Assembly: GCA_964019415.1 (NCBI GenBank)
Contig: OZ025874.1
Coordinates: forward strand, 8,538,125 to 8,602,124
Source: Ianthella basta
Lineage: Eukaryota > Porifera > Demospongiae > Verongiida > Ianthellidae
Length of the DNA: 64,000 nucleotides
Direction of reading: 5' to 3'
The position numbers were made by a program, and so were the translations under genes. This document shows positions 29,401-41,600 of this stretch, in pieces. The notes under the pieces were generated by a model. It did not search any database, was not told the origin of the DNA, and saw nothing but the letters and a program-made list of their open reading frames with translations. Position 1 is the stretch's first letter; each line of letters begins with the position of its first letter.

Positions 29401-30181
29401 CCACTGTGACAAACAGCTTACAGTGATCACTACACACTTCCTTTGCTAGTACTAGCACTCAACTACAAACAGCTAATACAACACTACTACTGTAGCTACA
29501 GGAGTGCATGCAAGTACCTGTTCCGTAGTCAAGTCTTGATGGAACGTCAGTTTCTTCACTGTCAACGTCTCCACGGGTGCCATTTATCAGACATGACTCC
29601 TCTGTGTAGTTAAGATGCAGTAGCAAGTCTCTCACCAAAAGATACAAACTTTCACAAAAGTTACTCGCTTCACTAATGACATCTGGAGATGACAAATTGG
29701 ACGTCAAGATAGCTGATTGGTTGTCTATCCCTAGGAGTCCATGGATGCGTTCCTCTTCTACATGGCAATGCTCTCCTGCACGATCGGTCACATTCCACTC
29801 AACCGTGAGATCGTTGAAGAACTCCAGTACTTCATCTTCGTGATGGCAAGGAACCTGTAAATACATGTGAGTGTGTGCGCGCGCGGTCAAATTAAAAGGC
29901 ACACGAGTATAGTACGTATATGGTCACTCCTACCCGCCCGCCCAACACACAACGCGTTATATGATTGCTCAACAAAGACGCAGAACACCCCTCCTCACTG
30001 TTGTCCCGTCAGTGACTCCGCCTGATTCCCCGTGGTGATCCTCTTCATGGGCATGGTTGTCCACAGCCTGTCTGATGAAACGCGACGGCAACGCTTCCCT
30101 CCACACCTCCGTACTAGTATGAGGCACGGAGGCAGGCGCGCCGAACACTGCAAACCAACAGACGAGGATCAAGACCCACAT
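24345..30181 (-). CDS. ZIP-1, SLC39A zinc importer of the LIV-1 subfamily
   Basis: Eight exons on the minus strand: 30181-29999, 29854-29518, 28319-28150, 27963-27808, 27689-27425, 26645-26481, 25132-24942 and 24494-24345; 538 codons, phases consistent. ZIPs move Zn2+ (some Fe/Mn) into the cytosol. Seen: signal peptide [18 protein letters not shown]; an ectodomain of about 150 residues with a His patch ([10 protein letters not shown]), sequons and four Cys; TM1-2 ([37 protein letters not shown]); TM3; an acidic rather than His-rich loop; TM4 with [12 protein letters not shown]5 with HELPHELGD, the LIV-1 binuclear site carrying the first His that ZIP8/14 replace by Glu; TM6-8; C-terminus NLIRGV. 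I did not find the CPALLYQ-like motif usual before TM1. The last base of exon 4 is A here (AAA|GTAATC) where ZIP-2 and ZIP-3 have G, weakening that donor. Confidence 0.94.
25851..26010. mobile_element. Inverted-repeat element in ZIP-1 intron 6
   Basis: Arms of about 55 bp: GATTTATGCAACCTTGCAAC at the left is mirrored by GTTGCAAGGTTGCATAAATC at the right, with GTTACCTAGGATAC/GTATCCTAGGTAAC inside. A copy is in ZIP-3 (about 54803-54957) and none in ZIP-2. Confidence 0.88.
26358..26468. repeat. (AC)n at the start of ZIP-1 intron 6
   Basis: On the coding strand the (UG)n tract begins about 13 nt after the exon 6 donor (GTGGGGCCTGGCTG). The same placement is seen in ZIP-2 (35494-35637) and ZIP-3 (55306-55470), with different lengths. 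Confidence 0.95.
28996..29235. mobile_element. Truncated pogo/Tigger-type MITE in ZIP-1 intron 2
   Basis: The right part of the element that is complete at 58279-58852. It ends ...GGCGAAGTTCCACTG then TA. About 620 bp including the left end are missing compared with ZIP-3. Confidence 0.75.
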
Positions 30182-30228
30182 GCCGCCGCCAACCAAATGG
30201 CAAAAGTGCTTGGTGTAGAGCCGAGCTG

Positions 30229-30248
30229 TATTATATACACATGCACGC
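30229..30248 (-). promoter_or_regulatory. TATA-like box and MRE-like core upstream of ZIP-1
   Basis: On the plus strand TGCACGC (30242-30248) fits the metal-response element core TGCRCNC. Beside it the minus strand reads TATATAATA, about 50 bp before the ATG. The same arrangement precedes ZIP-3 (59856-59862). A 7-bp degenerate core is weak evidence on its own. Confidence 0.35.
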
Positions 30249-30379
30249 GTTTCTAGAAGCACAGGAAGTGTCATTAATAATTAAGACTAGTGCATCACGT
30301 GAAGTACTTCATCTCACTGGAATCCGCCACAACCTGCAAATCAATCAATAAACTAATTATCATTACGAAAAGGTTTTAG

Positions 30380-30511
30380 GTCTGGCAGCCAGCTCAGCAA
30401 AATGGTATGAAACAACACTGCAGCTTCTGCTATGTATCCTCTATAAATTATTTAGTATTAGCGTTAGGGTTAGGGTTGTTTTATTTAATTTTGCTGAGCT
30501 GGCTGCCAGAC
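30380..30511. mobile_element. 132-bp element with perfect 24-bp inverted ends and internal TTAGGG copies
   Basis: 30380-30403 and 30488-30511 are exact inverse copies (outer part GTCTGGCAGCCAGCTCAGC). The loop contains GTTAGGGTTAGGGTT. Copied near 59994-60125 with one arm base changed or shifted. Confidence 0.9.
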
Positions 30512-30753
30512 GAATATCCACATCCTTATTATTATTAGAGTGCACCACACCAAATGGTGCTAGTACACAAAAGGTCCAATGCAGCACTAAAACACAAGTA
30601 TAGCTACATGCAGGGGATATAGTTCAACAAAAGGAGAAAAATGGTGCATAATTTTATACGTATATGGAGACTGCACTATTCCATAGTCAAGCTGCATTGC
30701 AATTTCTGTGTATTTACTCAAAAACTTTTGTATTTGCCAACAGTGGGAGGCTC

Positions 30754-31090
30754 ACGGATGGTACATGGACTAGAAGGTGCCACACACCACTTCATGCAAC
30801 ATCCCACCAGTAGCAAGGTGTGCCTTAGTGAAGATTACGAGTGAGGTTAGTTGCTCCCATTTACTGTGCATGCAGCTCTTGCCTGTCATCTACTTCAGTG
30901 ATGACTGGTGCTCACTTTGCATTAGGAGGACATCAAAGGAATTGTAAAAGGAAGCTTGCAAACAACATTAGAGGCCATTAAACACCACCATTACCTCTAC
31001 AAACACCAGAAAACAGCTAAAGCCACGAGTTCCAAAGACGTCAAGCCCAGCGACAACCTGTCTGAGTATCGCCTGATGCCTGATATGTAT
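30754..31090 (+). pseudogene. Two plus-strand exon-like ORFs, unrecognised, divergent from ZIP-1
   Basis: After CAACAG near 30740-30750 an open frame reads GGSRMVHGLEGATHHFMQHP then TSSK and a GTGTGC donor. After TTGCATTAG (about 30926) it continues in phase with EDIKGIVKGSLQTTLEAIKH, then YLYKHQKTAKATSSKDV and DNLSEYRLMPDMYY. Phases agree and coding-like composition is maintained, but I recognise no family and found no further exons. A copy is at about 60368-60705. It may be a captured gene fragment. Confidence 0.35.
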
Positions 31091-33100
31091 TACATGATAT
31101 CCTACATGCATGTCCATGTACCTGCTATGTGTGTACATACATAAACAGCATGTGTACCCATGATAGTGATAACATAGGATAACACAGCTGCCAGAACGTC
31201 TGATGGCGGTAAGGTTAATTCCATTTAGCCCATAATCAAAGGGCCAAAAGTGTTCATCTTCCACTCCACCTATGTGCATTCAGTACCCACACCTTGCCCA
31301 TTGCTGGCACATGAGAAAGAAGACATCATGCGCCCACTCCACGTGCACCTATGTGTATACAACGCAGTCACGCCTGTTACCCATTGTTGGCACATGAAGG
31401 AAAGAAGTCCTGTAATTGAATCACACTGTTTTCACACACCCCAAGATTCTGGTGGAATAGTGTGGCCTCTGTGTGTGTTCGTGTGTTCACTCTGTGTAAC
31501 AGAGATGCAACTGTTGAAGCATACTAGTGTATTGGAATGTGTGTGTCTATAGGACTAGGTCGGTGAATGGGTGCAACATTTGTGTGGCTTTCATGCATCA
31601 TGCTGTTGTCATGGCTACTCACAGCAAGCCTTGCCAATTAAAGGAAATATCAAGGCTTCACAGTTTGTAACTGACTGAATTGGATCAATAATACTTCTTC
31701 GATATCTCAATTTGGTGAAATCTGCCTATTTGGTGAAATTGATTTTGAAGGGAGTCGCGTACTTACGCCAGATGGTTACCATAGCAATAGCAACTCCCAC
31801 TTGCTCCCAACATTAGTGTGGCTTGTTATGACCCCTCTCCTGTCTACAGGCAGTGTGCAGACAAGAAAATAAGGTTAAGCTGTTAATGTACGTAAATGCC
31901 ACACCTCACCAACCAATTAGCTTGCAGGCACTGATTGTTCACTGGTAGCTATTGAGGTAGTGTTTGTTTGTTACCACGGTGACATGTGTGACTGCTTCAT
32001 GGAGAGTGGTCGAAAATGGTATATAGTCATGCAATGATCTAGATATTAACCTAGTAAACCCAATTAATTGCATGCCTATGATCAACATGCAATTAATTGG
32101 CATTGCAATTGGCATGCATGTACATATGTGTCAAGAATTAAGTTGCAATTACTGTAAGCTAGAGCTACATTGCACACCAACTATGTAAGCTACAAAAGGA
32201 ATACTACTGTGTACAAAACAAAGCTTATAGCAACGTACAAAGTATACCTGCTGTCTCAGAGGTCTGCCAAAAGTAGCAAGCAGCCTAACTATACGCCACG
32301 AATAAGGTTCTCCAGGACAGGAGAGGGGAGAGGAAAGAGGCTTTTACTCAAAACAGAGATGGGAGAGGGATAGGAATATACTGCACTAGTATGGCATTGT
32401 ATGGTATTCCAAATGCACTGCATGCAATTTGTTGCATGGTATTGGATGGGCTTCAAGAAATCTGGGTTGGCCATTGTGCAATATACCTATAACTTCATCG
32501 TAGCTGTGGTCACTTAGCGCACTACTTGCACCTGCCTGTTCGAATAGCCATATATTATATATGCGGAAAGTTAAGTGAATGACCGAACTATCCAGGAAAT
32601 CAAGAGGTTCAGCCAGGATGATGTCTCCCAGGACCCATCAACAACTTTCAGCTCTAGAAGACTGCCCAGCTGAGCATGTGCTTACACTTCATCCACACAC
32701 ACACACAGAGCATGACAACTCTGCTACTTTCTTCCCTGCCAGTCTTCATGCACATGCATTACACGATCGAACAACCAGGAGTCAGCTTAAGGCAACAACG
32801 TAGAGCTTACGCCTGGATGCTCCATTGAGCAGACACAAACTAAGCGAAACACTCCACCTTGCAATGTGACAGTTGACAATAGGACACCTTGCATAATGTG
32901 CACCTGTGTATACCTAGCTGTTGCAGCATGACCTGGTGTATGACCAGCTAGCCTACAAGCAGCTGGCGCATGAACAGCCAGTGGGAGGACACGCCCAAAG
33001 GGAGCATCAGTCCACTAGTATACATTATAACCTAATTAAGGAAGTCTCTAATTATACAGTACTGTTATGGCTGTATTCTAATTAAATGGCATAGAGACAT
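31091..33100. pseudogene. ZIP relic 1: 3' flank plus stop region fused to intron sequence
   Basis: 31.1-32.3 kb copies the ZIP 3' flank and runs into the last eight codons of a ZIP gene (LENLIRGV stop, minus strand, stop at 32288). At about 32316 it jumps straight into ZIP intron sequence (ACAGGAGAGGGGAGAGG from intron 3, then the intron 2 stretch TGGCATTG...TTGCATGG). Exons 3-7 and most of exon 8 are missing. A second ZIP body was evidently deleted here. Confidence 0.75.
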
Positions 33101-34134
33101 ATCACTATGTCTCTATGTGGTATGTTCGGTCAGTATTCATTGGTAGCAGTTCAGCTACCTTCTTCAAGGCTGCCAGGTGGCAGCTGGGGAAGCTACCTAC
33201 CTTCTTCACGAGAAAGAAGACATCACCCACTCCACATGCACCTATGTGTATACAGCAGTCACGCCTGTTATCTATTGCTGACGTGTGAGGAAAGAGGTCT
33301 TGTAATTGAATCACATAGCTATCACACACCCCATGATTCTGGTGGAATACATAGTATGGCCTCTGTCTGCACTCTGTGTATATGACAGAGACACAACTGT
33401 AGAAGCATATTATATTAGTGGATTGGAATGTGTGTATAGGACTAGGTCAGTGAATAGGTCTGGCATTTGTGTGTCTTCCATGCATCATGCTGTTGTCATG
33501 AATATATGCTCACAGCAAGCCTTGCCAATTAAAGGAAATATGAAGGCTTCGCAGTTTGTAACTGACTGACTGAATTGGATCATTATATTTCTTTTGTACC
33601 AAAGTGTACCCTATTCTCAATCAGTGCCCATTTGCATGGTGAAATTGATTTTGAAGGGAGTCGCGTACTTACGCCAGATGGTTACCATGGCAATAGCAAC
33701 TCCCACTTGCTCCCAACATTAGTGTGGCTTGTTATGGCCCCTCTCCTGTCTACAGGCAGTGTGCAGACAAGAAAATAAGGTTTAGCTGTTAATGTATTGT
33801 AAATGTCACACCTCACCAACCAATCAGCTTGCAGGCACTGTGGTTGAAAACAGTAATATTTGCAGTCTGCAGCCCAGAATCCTCAAAACAGGATTGACCA
33901 GTATATAATTACGCAATGATCTAGATATTTACCAAGCCAATTAATTGCATGTCTATGATTGACATGTACATATGTGTCAAGAATTAAGTTGCAATTACTG
34001 TAAGCTAGAGCTACATTGCACACCAACTATGTAAGCTACAAAAGGAATACTACTGTGTGCAAAACAAAGCTTATAACAACATACTAAGCCTAGCTGCTGT
34101 CTCAGAGATCTGCCAAAAGTAGCAAGCAGCCTAA

Positions 34135-35492
34135 CTATACGCCACGAATAAGGTTCTCCAGCTCATGTTCGTAGTAGGCCAAGGTCAGCAGAGCACCGTA
34201 TGCAAGAAGAAAGGCTATGAGCTGAAGACCAAGATGAAACCAGCGGGACATCCCTTTGTAGTGCGTCTGATACAGTCCAGGAAGCTGAGGGGAGGGGATG
34301 GGATGGGAGGAAGGGTACAGTCATTGGCTCAGCGGTACATACACTGCAAGTAGATGGATAGAAGGTCTCAATACAGCACTCAAATTAATGTATTGCTACA
34401 CACCACCCACCCACATGTTACTCACTCGAACATCACTCTCTCACCCACAGATCACCCCCCCACACACACACGCAGATCCAGTAACTACAGTTAAACCTTG
34501 TTCACAAGATCAAGATGGTCAACTATTTCTTCAAGGCTCTGCATTAAAATATTTACTATGCAGACATCAGCACCAGCACACTAACCACTATTTACTATTT
34601 GTGCTATAATGACAATGAGGTAGCAAGCCTTGAAAGCCATTCATTTGCACCACCATCATGGGCAGACCATCCCCCCCTCTCCCCCAACAACAGTCAATAT
34701 GCCACAGCACACACATGTAACTAAACAAGTGCTGACAGGCACTCACCATATCAACCAGAGCCACGTAGAGGAAAATGCCTGCCACTGCCACTAGGATCCA
34801 GTCCAGAGCAACCAGCGAGGTGTTGCCCACTGCTACTCCAATGAACATACCGATGAAGGCAGTTAATGCAGAGATAAAGTTGTAGAAAGCAGCTATGTGC
34901 CACTTCATCCCAGTAGAGAGGAGGATCGCATAGTCACCTACAGAGAATCAAGAGTAACAGGAATAGCATCAGCACAGTCAAGTTTTGTGTTGGTGACTGC
35001 TCTCTGAAACAAGTGTTCTTGTAGCAGATCAAGGTGTCTTCTGTGTGGTGGAATACACTATGAGGAGGTTGAGGGACTGATCTCTGTAGAGAGGTAGTCT
35101 AGTAGCAGAAGCGCTTCATGTGTGGTGGTAAACATTATGGAGAGGTTGAGGGACTGATCTCTGTAGAGAGGTGGTCTTGTAGCAGAGGTGCTTCAAGTGT
35201 GGTGGAATACACTATGAGGAGGTTGAGGGACTGATCTCTGTAGAGAGATGGTCTTGTAGCAGAGGTGCTTCAAGTGTGGTGGAATACACTATGAGGGGGT
35301 TGAAGGACTGGTATCTGTAGAGAAATGTCTTCAGCAGAAGTGTTCACTATGTATGTGAAGGAGTAGTCCTAATTCACTAGACACACGTCAACCTTGCAAA
35401 TCAGCCTACACTAAAACCCAATTCCAAAGGAGTGCACAAAAGAAGTACTTAGACACATACACAGTGACACACATAAACAAACAAACAAGCAT

Positions 35493-35579
<87 letters not shown>

Positions 35580-35602
35580 AACACACAACACATGCACGCA
35601 CG

Positions 35603-35637
<35 letters not shown>

Positions 35638-38600
35638 CCAGGCCCCACCTAGCTCATGAGGCAACTCATGAAACAACACTGCAATGGAGGTACTCAGTCC
35701 TCCACCGAGGCTGGCAGAGAAGGCCGCTCCAACAGCCAACCCATCAGCAAAGTTGTGCAGGGCATCGCCAATGATGATGATCCAAGCAACAGGGACAATC
35801 CCATGACAGAAACCTGCAACAGTTTGGAAGATGGAAGAAAATGAGAGAAAAGCCTGCAGTAATATTTGGGGAAAATTATTTTCAGTTACATAAAACCTAT
35901 TGAAATATACTGCCTTGGGAAAATGTCATTCTTGTAACGTGCTATCCAAGGCCTATGCAATTGTGTTAAGACTATTAAAGTGTCCACCCCTGTTACCCTC
36001 ACTTGTCCTCCCTGCCCCTGTCCGTCCTGTCCCACCCATGGTCCTACCCACCTGTTCCTTCCTGTCCCCCTGTCCCCCTCACCTGTCCCCCGTTCCCCCC
36101 CATCTCCTCAGTCCCATGTCATGTGGCATAGGCTTGCATGCATTACATTCTGTGTCACGAGGCTCTCCATGCATCTTCCCTACTGTGCTGTGTAAAGGAA
36201 GCTGACACCCTCTCCTGCACTCCACCATCCACTAGCCACTCCTCACATGACTAGTGGTCCAGCACACCCTTATTACTATTTTCTGAGAACACTGCCACCA
36301 TTCTAATGCCTCGAGTGTGTTTGTATGTGTGCGCATGTGTGTGTACATGAAAGAAATGCTCACCTTGATGGGGGTTGTAGTGTGGTCGCTCTTCCTCCTC
36401 TTGCAGCATGGCCTGGTTCTTGCAGACCTTCACAGTGGCAGTCTCACTGCCTGACTCATCCTTCACACTTGCCTCAGGATCAGGTTCTTTTTCCTCCTGT
36501 GAATTCTCACAGTTCTTCACACTGCAGCGTGTTACTGATGTGCCCTCACTGCAATCCTTCAGCTCCAGTGCAGACCCTTTGCCTCTGTCACTATCCTTGC
36601 CCGCATCTCTTTTCTTCTTTAGCTTTCTCTGCAGGCAGTTGACACAGAGCAACAAACTGAAGAAGTACTGCAGCCATCCTTCTCCATTGTACACACAGCA
36701 AGTAATGCACAAATCGCCACACACTTGTGAGAAAGCAGACGGTTACCTTTGCTCTGTCCTGCCAGAACTTCATGAAGAACTCAAATATGTAGAACAGGAG
36801 AAGTGCAGCGAGCAGTACGCTGCCCTTCCACAAGACCAAACGCTCCTCTGAGCTAGTAGCACCGGAGTGATCATGTGAGTGCCCCCCATTGCTAATAAAT
36901 GACTGAATTAGAGGAGGATTAGTGTTGTTAAAGGAAGACAGGAGAGGGGAGGAGAAGGGAGGGGAGGAGAGGGGAGGGGAGGGGAGGAGAGGGGAGAAGA
37001 GGGGAGGAGAGGGGAGGAGAGGGGAGGGGAGGAGAGGACAGGAGAGGGGAGAGGAGAGAGAATCTTACTCATAACATAAAACAACACATTTTTGCAATAG
37101 GCATTCTCAAAAACATTACTGCACATAGAAACAGTACAAAAGTACACTTTGATTGCTATAAATAGCATATGTACACAGCACTGTGTACATGGTTCATGGT
37201 GATGTTTGGTCTCACATGAGGTATCAGGTGGAGAACAGCATCACAGACAAGAGCCGACACTCCCATGGCAACGAGGAAGGAGGTGAGGTACTGCATGAAA
37301 CTCTTTCCGATCAGAGGGACTAGGCAGACTCCAAGCAAGGAGACCAGGCTGATAACCAGAATGGCAGCAAAGCCAACACCGTATGCTGGAGAGGAGATGG
37401 GAGAGGGATAGGAATATACTGCACTAGTATGGCATTGCATGGTATTCCAAATGCACTGCATGCAATTTGTTGCATGGTATTGGATGGGCTTCAAGAAATC
37501 TGGGTTGGCCATTGTGCAATATGCTTATTACTTTATCGTAGCTATGGTTACTTAGCGCACTACTTGCACCTGCCTGTTCGAATAGCCATATATTATATAT
37601 GTGGAAAGTTAAGCGAATGACCAAACTATCCAGAAATCAAGAGGTTCACTCAGGATGATATCTCTCAGCACCCATCAACAACTTTCAGCTCTAGAAGACT
37701 GCCCAGCTGAGCATGTGCTTACACTTCATCCACACACACACACACAGAGCATGACAACTCTGCTACTTTCTTCCCTGTCACTCTTCATGCACATGCATCA
37801 CACAATCGAACAACCAGGAGTCAGCTGACGGCACGACCAAAGGGCGTATCTATCCACTAGTATACATAATAACTTAATAAAGGAAATCCTAAAATATACA
37901 TCCTTAATATATTTAATCTTTTCCAGTCTGTGCGTTCGTTCGTTCGTTCATTTGCTTGTGCATGGCATTAAAAACGGGAATTTGATTGGACGATGCAATG
38001 ACGTAACCGCAAACATGGCTGCTCTGGCAGTGTGAATGAGCCTCGCTGCCAGCCGTCTCTTAGACATTCCGTGCTCCTCAGTTTGGGTCTCCCAGGCACG
38101 ACACGCACTTGCGCAGAAGTTTACTGTTATTTTCTGGTGCGAGGGGACTGCTCTGGCTATCGGTACGTGGGTATTTTTGTTTCGTTATTTGGGTACTTTA
38201 GCTGTCAGCGTTCTAGGCTGCTGTAAGCCCTTTCCCTGTGGCAAAGTAAGCTATTGGGCAGAAAGCTTGCTTGGCTTTGGCACTGCTTTATTGGCTAAGG
38301 AAATACATGAAAAAGCAATGTAGGTGTAGCTACGTAGCTATATGTATACGTGCATGCAAGTGTATGACAGTGGCCAACGTCAGTGCAAACAAGATCAGCA
38401 CTATACCCAGGAAGTGTCACCCAACTGCAATCACCCAAATGGTGATGGATGGCCTGCGTTGTTCACTGGGCGATGTAACGCGAAGCAAGCGCAGCCGAAG
38501 GCTGTGCTTGCTCGTAATAACTTATTAAGGAAATCCTAAATTATACAGTACTGTTATGGCTGTGTTCTAATTAAATGGCATAGAGACATATCACTATGTC

Positions 38601-41600
38601 TAAGGTATCCAGGAACACCACAGTGGAAGCTTTCAAATTAATTCTCAAACAGTAGAAGGGATCAAAACTACTGAGGGGACGTTTCAGCCACATATATACA
38701 CCAGAGAATAGTGCAATGTGACAACCTGAAAAGCACAAGACATATAGCATGTCTCTATTGCAGGAAAGGTCAAGTTGTTTCCTAACTTGAAAACAAGTGC
38801 TATACCTATGTTGAAGAGAGGACACTTGGCTGACACTTAGCCAACAGTGTGGAACACCAATTAATGCTTCCCCTTATCAGACTTGTTGAATGTGCTGTGA
38901 ATGCCACTCCGGCTTGGGCATTGTTCAACACTCACACAGCTATTCAATTGGCTACTGTTCATTAATCTGTCACTGGTGATTGGATTTCCATGTCATTCAC
39001 TGCATTGTCACCACATGACCACACACAGGTCACAAGTGAACATTCTGCTATGACACAAGTCAATTACAACACTAGCCGGCACTCTTCCTGCTGTGCCATA
39101 CATGGCAAGACTACTGAAGGTACATGGGCTGCTGATGAGCTACCATATGCACTCAAATGTTTTGCAGACTAAAATTCCACGGTATTCCTGGTTCTAAAGC
39201 CATCCGCAAATAATTTAATCTGCAAATATTTTGGGCAAAGAGTGCTGCATATTGCATAACTGTTAAAAATGGACATTGAACGAACATGAGTGGTGCCTGT
39301 GTTCTATTGTTGCCTTAGTTTGCAGTGTCTGTTGGTAATATATGAGCAACACTTTGTTGTACATCAGTCTATCGTTCGGTTATCCTGGTGTAGAGACTAC
39401 AAAAATGTAAATTTGTTCTTAATTTTAAGTCAAGCAGCATGATGTGCCTGAGTTGGAAGGTTGTTCATTCTCTATGGTAGAGGCTGCTAAATCTGACATG
39501 AAGCGGTCACTGCGTGCTACAGATGCTGAAGGTGGTGGTAAAGCGTATAATTATATGTAATATAATATTGGTGACCCAGGCGTCTGTGAAAATGAAACTG
39601 CGAAAATTCTCCATCTGCGAAAGTTTAGTCCACGAATAATTTTAGCGCATACGCTATTGTTCCACATACTGTAACTGTAGCTGGAATACAGTGCAGATTA
39701 CACAAAGGCACAGCATTTGATCCTGATGTACATAGAGCTCCTGTGTGACTTGCATTGGTTTGTACACAACTGTCATGTGTATGTATGTTTGTGTGCATAC
39801 ACATCACGTGCAGTTCAATCACAATGTGACATTCCTCCAGCTCCAGCAGCTGACTGCTGCTATCTTCAGTGGTTGTGGCATGTAGCCTTCTTGGCTAGTG
39901 AGCACACAAGTTGCAATAGATGCAGTACTGGTGTCAAATAATGGCAGAAAACATGCACCGGTGCAAGTGGCAGAGGTGAGGTTTGGTCAGTTTGTACAGG
40001 GCCTCATTGTTGATGTGATTTGGCCATCTGTAGCCAGCCATGGTCCCTAGGTGGTGCCAGTGATACATCCACATTCTCTCGGTCAGTACAGCAGCCAGTC
40101 CCCATGTCCCATAGCCATACAGTAGTACAGAGATACTAGAGCCTTCTGTACTTACACTTTCAACTTATGCTTGTGCAGCTGCTGAAACATTTGATAAAAT
40201 GGAATTTACTGGCTAGTGACCCCCACAAAATCTCACAACAGCACATTATCTAGTTTTGCATCTTATTATAATACACCGAGTCTCTGTTTGTTTGTTTGTT
40301 TGTTTGTAAGTTTGTTTGTCGCCATAAACAATCTGTCCCACTCAGGGGGTCACCGCAAAATTTTCCATGCCGATTGAGGGCAGCCTGGGCCATGTTCTTA
40401 GGGGGTTGGCGCTCCCTAAGCTACCCTGCTGCAAAAGATTGTGGCACTGCCTTTCCTGCACAGGCCGATCGGCCCTTTTATTCTACATCATGCAGTGCCC
40501 CAAAGGTAGTCCAGCCAGCTGGATCCTCCTCAGCATTTAAGTGCCCACAGGGCAGGAAGAGAAAGGAGGGTCCAGCACCAGTCACTAATTGAAATTATGA
40601 CACTTCTTTGACTACCCGCGAACAGCTGCATAATGTATTGTACATAACCACAAAATGTCAGCCGGTTGTACGAAGGGGCCTGCGCGATGCTGCAGCATCC
40701 TTGGGCCCATAGCCTATCGCTTGCTCCTCCTCCTCGCACTCTCACTGTGTGGATAGTTACTGCGCCAGTACAGCAAAGCTTCACTGGATATGGAGAAGGA
40801 CAAGGATCGTATTTTATGCAAGCACTGTTACAAGGAACTGAATTCCTTGTCAAAGCGAGAGCTTGAGCTGAACTCCATAAGGGAAATCAGAGGTGATATG
40901 ATGAGCACCTGCAAGCTTTCCAGGCATATGTTTCTCTTGCAATCGAAGCAAAGCAGCATCAGTTCAAATATCAAACTCTTCCCGAATCCAGTCGGGAGAT
41001 TAATAAATGTGTCACAGCCAGACAAAATATGTAAGAGCCCTTCTTGTTGCCAAGGACAAAGGCTGAGACAATCCTTACCAAGGAACTGTAAAGCTGTACG
41101 GACAATGTTGCTGAAGATATTGGCACCACTGCTACTTATTAATTTGTGGCGTTAGTACTACTAACCACAATATCATTAATTCTACTACCCCTAATCGGGG
41201 TAGTACGATTCTATTGGTTAGATGTTGCACAACGTCAGCGACTAGTGCTGAAATCTCCTTTCCTTTCCCGCCCTGTGGGCGCTTACGTATTTAATGCTTA
41301 GGAGGGTCCAGCTGGCTGGACTACCCTAGTAGAGGTTGGCCACGATTCTGATTGCACAACCCATTTATGATGTCTACGCAGTATGTTGCACGATGGCTGC
41401 AAGCAACCAGGAAAGTAGTAAGTTGGCAGTTGTTATGCGTCATCCCTGCAGAAGGGGTGACCAGTTTTGCACACCTTCCCTGTGCTTTCTGCCATCTTCA
41501 CTTGTACATGAAGAAGCTCACTTATTCTCCACCGTCTACCGCCTCAGCGACATATAGGGGTATAGGAGGGGTAGAATCAATTTTAGGTTTAGCTTCAGCA

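Noticed and set aside
30459-30480. TTAGGG copies taken as a chromosome end
   Set aside because: Only two to three copies, internal to an inverted-repeat element, with genes on both sides.
32579-32803. Plus-strand ORFs in the ZIP relic and spacer regions
   Set aside because: They overlap ZIP intron-derived sequence, contain AC tracts and show no family signal.
37930-38570. Possible short gene or SINE in ZIP-2 intron 2 around AAACATGGCTGCTCTGGCAG
   Set aside because: Open frames of 64-95 codons without family resemblance, no A/B boxes I could trust and no poly(A) tail; left unannotated.
40790-41155. Plus-strand ORF of 121 codons in ZIP-2 intron 2
   Set aside because: It lies antisense to the RecQ-like fragment and has no recognisable motif of its own.
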